DNA of 7,766 bases from the NCBI GenBank assembly GCA_964574875.1, contig CAZNOX010000030.1, positions 1-7,766 of the forward strand, in the 5' to 3' direction. Of this stretch, positions 1 through 4,698 are shown one piece after another. The notes under the pieces were generated by a model that saw only the letters and a list, made by a program, of their open reading frames with translations, made no database searches and was not told where the DNA came from. The stretch's first letter is position 1. Each line of letters begins with the position of its first letter. A program made the position numbers and the translations under genes. This DNA is from DSCS01 sp035391585. GTDB taxonomy: Bacteria; Macinerneyibacteriota; Macinerneyibacteria; Macinerneyibacteriales; DSCS01.

Positions 1-350
1 CGCTCCCGGAAGAAGGCTCCTATGAAGGCCTCGTCACAGCTGTGGGGACAAAACGGTACACCGATGCCACGATCAAAAGAGCTCTGCTGGCGGCCTTCCT
101 GGGCTTGTCCAAAGAGGAGTTCAGCGCCATGACAAGCCTGAACTATCCCTATATCCGTGTCCTGGGAAGAAACGGTCAGGGGGAGCGTCTCCTGGCTGAG
201 ATCAGAAAGACCTCGTCTCTTCCTTTTCTCCATAACGAAAGCCGTTATCCCTGGAAGAAATACTACACCAGGGAGAGCACGCTTCATCTGTTCAGAGGGC
301 TCGAGACGAGAGCTGAAAAACTCTACCGGATCCTGTCCCATGAGATGTAA
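1..350 (+). CDS. tmcAL: tRNA(Met) cytidine acetate ligase, C-terminal part (5' end cut by window)
   Basis: This is the 3' end of a gene whose reading frame is open from the first complete codon at position 3; 115 residues are visible. The segment with TKRYT, then a helix with LLAAFLGL, then PYIRVLGRNGQGERLL and KTSSLPFL matches the C-terminal half of the TmcAL/YlbM (former DUF795) nucleotidyltransferase-like family. Known for the family: it uses ATP and acetate to make N4-acetylcytidine at the wobble base of elongator tRNA-Met in the cytoplasm. The N-terminal ATP-binding domain lies outside the window, so catalytic residues cannot be checked. A GTG at 42 could be mistaken for a start, but the frame runs upstream of it and the homology begins before it. 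Its stop overlaps the start of the next gene by 11 bp, which suggests cotranscription and translational coupling. Confidence 0.85.
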   Translation, partial: LPEEGSYEGLVTAVGTKRYTDATIKRALLAAFLGLSKEEFSAMTSLNYPYIRVLGRNGQGERLLAEIRKTSSLPFLHNESRYPWKKYYTRESTLHLFRGLETRAEKLYRILSHEM

Positions 351-741
351 AGTGATCTTTGCCGTTGCTGAAGAGATGATCGATATTGAAGTGAAAAAAG
401 GGATCTTCGTTTTCCGGAAACGGATCAGCCGTCTCCATGAAGCACCGCTGAAGACGAAAAGAAAAAGAAAAGGCGGAGGGGGACAGACTCTGAAGAGCTG
501 GATCCGCATCTTGAGGGACATGCGGGGCATCGTGGGGTTCCGGAAAGTCGTGGTCAGGGAAAAAGGGATGTTCCCACCCGGGTTCTATGCTCTCTATTAT
601 GCCCTGGTCTTCTGGTGGAGTCCCGGGATCGTCATCCGCCGCGTTCCGGACATGAAGAGGGACCTTGTCATCGAAAGCGATGTTGATGTGAATATCAAAA
701 AAGGAGGCGTTTTTCTATGGAAAAGACGGCAGATGTTTTAG
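340..741 (+). CDS. Short DUF2953 (YtfI-like) protein
   Basis: A 133-residue basic protein. The visible pattern is a short beta-rich start, a lysine/arginine/glycine-rich linker (about residues 40-55), an amphipathic stretch (LKSWIRILRDMRG), then a C-terminal part with FYALYYALVFWW and IRRVPDMKRDL. That order resembles the C-terminal part of DUF2953 proteins, which often sit directly before ytfJ in spore-forming Bacillota, as here. Family members I know of are around 200 residues and begin with a membrane helix; this one lacks that helix, so it is a short or divergent version. The ATG at 340 was chosen because upstream codons in this frame only shadow tmcAL; a GTG at 352 is an alternative. No clear ribosome-binding site precedes either, so translation may be coupled to tmcAL. 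It overlaps the next gene by 25 bp. The molecular function of the family is unknown to me; the family call rests partly on position. Confidence 0.55.
   Translation: MRCKVIFAVAEEMIDIEVKKGIFVFRKRISRLHEAPLKTKRKRKGGGGQTLKSWIRILRDMRGIVGFRKVVVREKGMFPPGFYALYYALVFWWSPGIVIRRVPDMKRDLVIESDVDVNIKKGGVFLWKRRQMF
701..707 (+). promoter_or_regulatory. Ribosome-binding site of the ytfJ/gerW gene
   Basis: AAGGAGG ends 9 bases before the ATG at 717 and fixes that start. The site lies inside the coding sequence of the preceding DUF2953-like gene. Confidence 0.85.
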
Positions 742-1052
742 ATAAACTCAATGCCTTTGTCAAATCAGAGACCGTGACCGGGACCCCTCTGGTCATCAGT
801 GACGAGATCACGGTGATCCCTTTCACCCGCGTGGCCTTCGGACTCGGAACCGGAAATGCCAAGGGACATGACCTTGTGGGAATCGGGGGAGGGATATCGC
901 CGGTGGGTTTTCTCATCATCAACAAGGGGGAAGTCTCTTTCCTCACAACGGGGGGAAAAGAGAATATCTCGTCAAAAGTCCTTGACCTGGCTCAGGATGT
1001 TTTACACAAAGCCTTTCACAAAGGGCATGAAGAAGAACCCGGGGATCAGTGA
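717..1052 (+). CDS. ytfJ: GerW/YtfJ-family protein
   Basis: A 111-residue soluble protein of the GerW (YtfJ, PF09579) family. Diagnostic features are the N-terminal helix, the strand with TVTGTPLVISDEITVIPFTRV, the glycine-rich turn FGLGTGN followed by GIGGGISPVGFLIINKGEV (about residues 41-72), and a C-terminal amphipathic helix (SSKVLDLAQDVLHKAF). In Bacillus subtilis the homologue is a forespore-expressed protein needed for normal germination, but the family also occurs in anaerobes not known to make spores, where its role is unknown. Nothing else in this window is sporulation-specific, so a spore role should not be assumed. The start is supported by a strong ribosome-binding site. It is the last gene of the tmcAL - DUF2953-like - ytfJ unit and its stop overlaps the convergent hpt gene by 7 bp. 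Somewhat shorter than the Bacillus protein; no internal defect is seen. Confidence 0.85.
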   Translation: MEKTADVLDKLNAFVKSETVTGTPLVISDEITVIPFTRVAFGLGTGNAKGHDLVGIGGGISPVGFLIINKGEVSFLTTGGKENISSKVLDLAQDVLHKAFHKGHEEEPGDQ

Positions 1053-1582
1053 AAGGCCTCGGGCTTTAACACGCCCACATAGGGGAGGTTCCGGTAGCGG
1101 TTCGCGTAGTCAAGGCCGTAACCTACGACAAATTCATCGGGGATAGTGAATCCCACAAAATCCACGGTGATGGGGACCACACGGCGGTCGGGTTTGTCCA
1201 GAAGAGTGGCGATCTTCACGGAAGCCGGGCCTTTAGCTTCCAGAAATGTTTTCAGATGGCTCAGTGTCCGGCCTGTATCGATGATATCTTCAACGATGAG
1301 GATGTTTTTCCCCGAGATGTCTCCTGTGATGTCATAAGTGATGCGGACGATCCCCGAGGATTCCGTTGCTTCTCCGTAGGAAGAGACAGCCATAAAATCA
1401 TAAGAGACGGGGAGGGAGAGATTCCTGATGAGATCGGCGAGGAAGGGGACGGACCCCTTGAGGATGCCGATGGCCATGAGCTCCTGTCCATGATAATGAT
1501 CTTCGATCTCACAGGCCAGTTGAGAAATACGATGACGGATCTCTTCTTCAGAGATGAGAACAGAACGGATATCAGGATGCAT
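1046..1582 (-). CDS. hpt: Hypoxanthine phosphoribosyltransferase
   Basis: A 178-residue cytoplasmic purine-salvage enzyme that transfers phosphoribosyl from PRPP to hypoxanthine (and often guanine) to give IMP or GMP. Visible family landmarks: GILKGS (residues 39-44), the flexible-loop SSYG (67-70), the PRPP-binding signature VEDIIDTG (97-104), LLDK ending in the purine-contacting lysine (K130), and the C-terminal FVVGYGLDYANRYRNLPYVG (151-170). The length is usual for bacterial Hpt and all key motifs look intact. The ATG at 1580-1582 is preceded by AAAGGAGG, and a good sigma-70-type promoter lies just upstream. It is a single-gene unit here, transcribed against ytfJ and divergently from the ygjP-like gene. 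The two 3' ends overlap by 7 bp, with no recognisable intrinsic terminator between them. Confidence 0.97.
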   Translation of the reverse strand: MHPDIRSVLISEEEIRHRISQLACEIEDHYHGQELMAIGILKGSVPFLADLIRNLSLPVSYDFMAVSSYGEATESSGIVRITYDITGDISGKNILIVEDIIDTGRTLSHLKTFLEAKGPASVKIATLLDKPDRRVVPITVDFVGFTIPDEFVVGYGLDYANRYRNLPYVGVLKPEAFH

Positions 1583-1586
1583 GGCT

Positions 1587-1594
1587 CCTCCTTT
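1587..1594 (-). promoter_or_regulatory. Ribosome-binding site of hpt
   Basis: On the minus strand AAAGGAGG precedes the ATG at 1582 by 4 bases. The predicted transcript start falls at about 1593-1594, so the mRNA leader would be only about 12 nt and consist almost entirely of this site. Confidence 0.85.
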
Positions 1595-1599
1595 GTTCG

Positions 1600-1628
1600 A
1601 TTATAGGAAAAAGCGATGGGCCAATCAA
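1600..1628 (-). promoter_or_regulatory. Sigma-70-type promoter of hpt
   Basis: Reading the minus strand, a -35 box TTGATT (1628-1623) is followed after 17 bp by a consensus -10 box TATAAT (1605-1600). The geometry is close to ideal for the housekeeping sigma factor. The -35 box forms the outer six bases of one arm of an inverted repeat shared with the divergent promoter. Confidence 0.75.
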
Positions 1629-1648
1629 GACCAAAGAATCTCTTGATT
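1623..1648. repeat. Perfect 8-bp inverted repeat between divergent promoters
   Basis: AATCAAGA (1623-1630) and TCTTGATT (1641-1648) are perfect reverse complements separated by 10 bp. The outer six bases of each arm are the -35 box of one of the two divergent promoters (hpt on the minus strand, the ygjP-like gene on the plus strand). The repeat could be an operator for a dimeric regulator, or only a consequence of two promoters sharing the same -35 sequence; the sequence alone cannot separate these. Confidence 0.55.
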
Positions 1649-1670
1649 TGTCCGGCACTCTCTTTATAGT
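1643..1670 (+). promoter_or_regulatory. Sigma-70-type promoter of the ygjP-like gene, predicted leaderless
   Basis: TTGATT (1643-1648), a 16-bp spacer and TATAGT (1665-1670). Only six bases separate the -10 box from the ATG at 1677, so the expected first transcribed base is at or next to the A of the start codon. No Shine-Dalgarno sequence is present. Confidence 0.6.
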
Positions 1671-1676
1671 CATATC

Positions 1677-2366
1677 ATGAAACGCAACATCATGGTTATT
1701 GACGGGATTCCTGTAAAACTCTTCCCCGGAAAAAGACGGTCCATCCGTCTTTCCTGGGACCGGCGGGAACGAGTGATCCGCTGTCTTTATCCCCGGCAGC
1801 TTACGGCAGAGGTTCTCCAGGGGTTTCTGGAAAAAAGGAAAAAAAGAGTCCGGGCTCTTTTCACACAGGCATTTATTCCGGAAGACGGAGCCGCTCTTCT
1901 TTACCGCGGGGAATCCTACAGGCTATTCTTCAACCCCGGTGGAGAAGGAGAGGATTTTATCAAAGACGATTCAGCCGGGATCTTACAGGCCGCGTTTCCC
2001 CGGGATGACACTCTTTTTTTCTCCCGATGGAAGGCCTTTCTTCAACGAGAGGCGCCACACTGTTTTGAAGAGAGGATCACCCTTTACGAAGAGATGACCG
2101 GGCACAGGGCCGCACACTGGCGTTTCCGGGCCATGTGTTCCCGGTGGGGAAGCGCTTCTCCCCGGGGGGCGATGACTCTGAACACCCTCCTTGTCATGGC
2201 TCCTTCCCCTGTGGCGGATTATGTCATCCTTCATGAGCTTGCTCACATCAAAGCCCCTGACCATTCCGTGCGGTTCTGGGACGAGGTGGAAAAGTATATG
2301 CCTGACTACCGGCTTCGGAGAGCCTGGCTGCGTGAGAACGGAGTCAGGCTTCTTTCCCTCTATTGA
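1677..2366 (+). CDS. YgjP-like DUF45 metal-dependent hydrolase
   Basis: A 229-residue protein of the YgjP/DUF45 family (PF01863), a gluzincin-like zinc metalloprotein. The family hallmark is present: HELAH at residues 186-190 (zinc ligands H186 and H190, catalytic-type E187), then a third histidine H196 followed by RFW. Before it comes CSRWGSAS (154-161) and LNTLLVMAP, the usual conserved stretch. The N-terminal half is variable, as in the family. Escherichia coli YgjP has been assigned a UTP pyrophosphatase activity, but most members have no tested substrate, so the reaction is unknown here. No signal peptide or membrane segment is seen, so it is probably cytoplasmic. The ATG at 1677 is the first start after an in-frame stop at 1644 and has no ribosome-binding site; an ATG at 1692 lacks one too. 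The stop lies just before the exbD promoter. Confidence 0.88.
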   Translation: MKRNIMVIDGIPVKLFPGKRRSIRLSWDRRERVIRCLYPRQLTAEVLQGFLEKRKKRVRALFTQAFIPEDGAALLYRGESYRLFFNPGGEGEDFIKDDSAGILQAAFPRDDTLFFSRWKAFLQREAPHCFEERITLYEEMTGHRAAHWRFRAMCSRWGSASPRGAMTLNTLLVMAPSPVADYVILHELAHIKAPDHSVRFWDEVEKYMPDYRLRRAWLRENGVRLLSLY

Positions 2367-2369
2367 CAT

Positions 2370-2397
2370 TTGCCTTCTTTCTCTTTTGGCGTATAAT
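2370..2397 (+). promoter_or_regulatory. Promoter of exbD-tonB, predicted leaderless
   Basis: TTGCCT (2370-2375), a 16-bp spacer and a perfect TATAAT (2392-2397). The exbD ATG begins after six more bases, placing the likely transcript start on the start codon. This repeats the arrangement of the ygjP-like promoter. A better -35 match, TTGACA at 2363-2368, overlaps the ygjP stop codon but would leave a 23-bp spacer, which is too long. Confidence 0.6.
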
Positions 2398-2403
2398 AGA
2401 GCC

Positions 2404-2817
2404 ATGAACGAACATTTCGACTTTGACGATGACCTGTCTCTGAACGAGGAGAAGGGGGAGATCAACCTCATCCCCCTCCTGGATACGATCTTCATCCTGC
2501 TTATCTTTTTTTCCCTCCTTTTGATCCATGCTTCTCAGTCCCGTCTTCTGGATATCGAACTGCCCCGCGGGGAGGGGGCCCTATCCGGCGGCGACTCCGA
2601 ATGGAGGATCCTCATGGACAGCAACGGAACATTGAGGACAAGCGACGGGGAGCCTCTCACGGAATCAGCTCTCGAAATGAAGCTGCACGAGACTCGCCCG
2701 GAGAAGATCATTCTCAGCGCTGACGGGGATGTGGCTTTTCACAGGGTCATCACGGTCATGGACCTGATTCAAAAAGAAGGTCTTGAGACAGTCTCTGTGG
2801 AAGTGGTCTCTCCCTGA
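2404..2817 (+). CDS. exbD: ExbD/TolR-family biopolymer transport protein
   Basis: A 137-residue inner-membrane protein of the ExbD/TolR family, a subunit of the proton-driven motor that energises TonB or TolA. Layout: a short acidic cytoplasmic N-terminus (1-19), the signature INLIPLLDTIFILLIFF (20-36) forming the single membrane helix with the conserved proton-pathway aspartate D27, the IELP motif after the helix (51-54), and a periplasmic domain with the usual ending: a strand (KIILSADGDV), a helix (RVITVMDLIQKEG) and a final strand. Length is normal for the family. The ATG at 2404 has no ribosome-binding site but lies directly downstream of a promoter, and it gives the expected short N-terminus. 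tonB follows after 15 bp. No ExbB/TolQ channel gene adjoins it, so the partner must lie elsewhere in the genome. ExbD rather than TolR is preferred because of the tonB neighbour. Confidence 0.92.
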   Translation: MNEHFDFDDDLSLNEEKGEINLIPLLDTIFILLIFFSLLLIHASQSRLLDIELPRGEGALSGGDSEWRILMDSNGTLRTSDGEPLTESALEMKLHETRPEKIILSADGDVAFHRVITVMDLIQKEGLETVSVEVVSP

Positions 2818-2832
2818 AACGGCCGGATCAGA

Positions 2833-3399
2833 ATGAAGCGGGACATCTTCTTTGTTTTTATCGCCCTCTCTCTTCTTCTTCATTCGCTTCTTTTTTTATG
2901 TTCCGGAAATCCTGATCCCTTGCCCCCGGAAAGAAGCGCTTTCCGGAGAACCTACCGCCTCAGCAGCATCCGTTCTGTGCAGAAAGAGGCCGGGGAGAAC
3001 CTGTCTCTCAGTGACAGCAGCCGGGAAGATTCCACAGTGTCCGGAGAAAAAGGAGACGAGAGTTTCGAAGGGCGTGATGAGAACGAACCTGGGGAAGACA
3101 AGGGTGGCCAGGCCTTTGAAGGGCCCTTCCTCCCTGCTGAGTTCACCGGGATCGAGATCACTTATCCCTATCTTTCACGAAGACGGGGAGAAGAAGGTGA
3201 TGTCCTGGCAGAAGTCCTTGTGGGAAGAGACGGGCGGATCATCGAAGTGAAGATCATTCAAAGCAGCGGATACGAGAGGCTGGACCGGGCTGTCGTGGAA
3301 GGCATTGAAAAGAGCCGCGCCAGGCCGGCGATGTCCGGCGGGGCCCCGGTCCAAAGCCGGCGTGTTCTCGGGCCGTTTCATTTCCGCCTAAAGGAGTGA
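2833..3399 (+). CDS. tonB: TonB-family protein with acidic linker
   Basis: A 188-residue TonB-family energy transducer. The N-terminus holds one uncleaved membrane helix (about residues 5-23) with S13 and H17, the SxxxH pattern that in E. coli TonB faces the ExbB-ExbD motor. Residues about 50-105 form an unstructured periplasmic linker rich in E, D, G and S, instead of the Pro/Lys-rich spacer of enteric TonB. The C-terminal domain (about 108-186) has YPYLSRRRGEEGDV, VLVGRDGRI, KIIQSSGYERLDRAVVEGI and a closing strand, as expected for the TonB fold that grips outer-membrane receptors. It follows exbD by 15 bp with at best a weak GGA upstream of the ATG, so translation is probably coupled. Its presence is the strongest evidence in the window for an outer membrane. 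The receptor and the transported substrate are not indicated. Confidence 0.88.
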   Translation: MKRDIFFVFIALSLLLHSLLFLCSGNPDPLPPERSAFRRTYRLSSIRSVQKEAGENLSLSDSSREDSTVSGEKGDESFEGRDENEPGEDKGGQAFEGPFLPAEFTGIEITYPYLSRRRGEEGDVLAEVLVGRDGRIIEVKIIQSSGYERLDRAVVEGIEKSRARPAMSGGAPVQSRRVLGPFHFRLKE

Positions 3400-3428
3400 T
3401 TGCATAATGTCATCTTTTTTGATAAAGT
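3400..3428 (+). promoter_or_regulatory. Possible promoter of the HD-GYP - argS unit
   Basis: TTGCAT (3400-3405), a 17-bp spacer and TAAAGT (3423-3428). The expected transcript start near 3435 would give a leader of about 11 nt beginning right at the ribosome-binding site. The boxes are imperfect, and read-through from tonB (46 bp away, no terminator) is equally possible. Confidence 0.4.
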
Positions 3429-3435
3429 GAAGCTG

Positions 3436-3442
3436 AAAGGAG
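3436..3442 (+). promoter_or_regulatory. Ribosome-binding site before the HD-GYP gene
   Basis: AAAGGAG lies only 3 bases from the ATG at 3446, closer than usual. An in-frame GTG at 3449 (6 bases) and an ATG at 3455 (12 bases) are competing starts, so the N-terminus is uncertain by up to three residues. Confidence 0.65.
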
Positions 3443-3445
3443 ACC

Positions 3446-4690
3446 ATGGTGAAAATGCATCTTTTTGATACCCTGGGCGCCCTGGCATCGGCGCTGGACC
3501 TTGTGGAAAACGAACTCTATGACCATCACCACAGGGTTGCTTATATCTCCTACCGCCTGGGACGGGAAGCCGGCCTGGATAATGAGCAGCTTTCCCGACT
3601 GGTCTATGCCGCCCTGATCCATGATATCGGTGTCATCACGAAAAAGGAGAAGGAAGAACTCCTGGAATTTAATTTTAACGGAGCCCAGCAGCATGCAGCG
3701 CGCGGGGCTTCCCTTTTGAGTTTTGTTCCCAGGCTGGCCCCGCTGGCGCCCATCGTCCATCATCATCACCGCTACTGGAACAGCGATTTTTACAGGGAAG
3801 GCCCCTTTGAACTCGGGGATATCCTTCACCTGGCTGACCGGGTGGAGGTGGTCATCGACTGGAACAGAGACCTGTTCGAGCAGATTCCGGCAAACCGTGA
3901 ACTCATCGAACGGCAGAGCGGAATCATGTTCGCCCCTGAGCTTGTCCGGCTTTTCAGGACCCTTTCTGAAGATATGGGATTCTGGCAGGCTCTGAAATCA
4001 GCCAACATCATGGAGTGGCTCTCCCGTGTCTTCAGGAAAGAGACAGAATACCTGAGCCAGGAGAGTATTATCAATGTCGCACGCTTTGCTGCCTATGCCG
4101 TGGATTTCAGGAGTCAGTACACCTTTGCCCACTCCTCAGGAGTCTCCTCCCTGGCTGAATATACTGGGCGGCAGCTGGGATGGGATGAGAGCCGTCTTTT
4201 CAAGATCAAGATCGCAGGGCTTCTGCATGATGTGGGAAAGCTTGTCCTTCCCAGGGAGATCATTGAAAAAAACGGCCCTTTGAACGCCCGTGAACTCTCC
4301 CTTGTCCAGACGCACCCTTTTTATACAGGAGTCCTGGTGAAACAGATGGGAGATATGGAGGAGGTCCATGAGTATGCCTCCTACCATCACGAACGCTCAG
4401 ACGGAAGCGGTTATCCTTTTCACCTGGAAGGAGAAAAGTTTCCCATTGAAGCGCAGCTGGTCGCATTGGCGGATGTTGTCTGCGCCCTCCTTGAGGACCG
4501 GGCCTATCGTCCCAGGAAAGGACGGAACTATGTGGCGGGGATCCTCGAAGAGTACCGGAGGAACAGGATCTTTTCAGCCGACCTTGCTGATTATACTCTG
4601 AACAGCCTGGACGCTCTCATGGAGATCCATCAGCAGGTGGAGCAGGATGCCCTGAAAGACTATTTGGCATGGAATAAAAGTTTCAGATAG
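3446..4690 (+). CDS. Tandem HD / HD-GYP domain phosphodiesterase
   Basis: A 414-residue soluble protein with two HD domains. The C-terminal one (about 215-400) is a complete HD-GYP domain: H229, LLHDVGK (HD at 261-262), H290, the signature HHERSDGSGYP (314-324) and D343. HD-GYP proteins typically hydrolyse cyclic di-GMP or a related cyclic dinucleotide at a metal centre. The N-terminal domain (about 12-140) keeps an equivalent set of possible metal ligands (a histidine at 27-29, LIHDIG with HD at 59-60, H83, a run of histidines at 105-108, and D131) but has no GYP motif, so it may be a divergent catalytic or a regulatory domain. Membrane helices and a receiver, PAS or GGDEF domain are absent, so the input signal is not evident. 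argS begins 8 bp after its stop, whose TAG forms part of the argS ribosome-binding site. The link to argS looks positional rather than functional. Confidence 0.9.
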   Translation: MVKMHLFDTLGALASALDLVENELYDHHHRVAYISYRLGREAGLDNEQLSRLVYAALIHDIGVITKKEKEELLEFNFNGAQQHAARGASLLSFVPRLAPLAPIVHHHHRYWNSDFYREGPFELGDILHLADRVEVVIDWNRDLFEQIPANRELIERQSGIMFAPELVRLFRTLSEDMGFWQALKSANIMEWLSRVFRKETEYLSQESIINVARFAAYAVDFRSQYTFAHSSGVSSLAEYTGRQLGWDESRLFKIKIAGLLHDVGKLVLPREIIEKNGPLNARELSLVQTHPFYTGVLVKQMGDMEEVHEYASYHHERSDGSGYPFHLEGEKFPIEAQLVALADVVCALLEDRAYRPRKGRNYVAGILEEYRRNRIFSADLADYTLNSLDALMEIHQQVEQDALKDYLAWNKSFR

Positions 4691-4693
4691 GAG
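4688..4693 (+). promoter_or_regulatory. Ribosome-binding site of argS overlapping the HD-GYP stop codon
   Basis: TAGGAG contains the TAG stop of the preceding gene and sits 5 bases before the argS ATG at 4699. This arrangement favours translational coupling of the two genes. Confidence 0.75.
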
Positions 4694-4698
4694 AAGAG

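Noticed and set aside
157..339. N-terminal extension of the DUF2953-like ORF back to an ATG at 157
   Set aside because: The extension lies entirely inside tmcAL in another frame and its residues look like a shadow frame.
1061..1076. Possible terminator hairpin GGGC...GCCC between ytfJ and hpt
   Set aside because: Only four base pairs, no extension on either side and no T-run; it lies within hpt coding sequence.
2363..2368. Consensus -35 box TTGACA upstream of exbD
   Set aside because: It is 23 bp from the TATAAT box, too far for a sigma-70 promoter; TTGCCT at 2370 with a 16-bp spacer fits better.
2191..2403. Upstream extension of the exbD frame into the ygjP-like gene
   Set aside because: ExbD proteins have short N-termini before the INLIP-type motif; the extension is a shadow of the ygjP-like coding frame.
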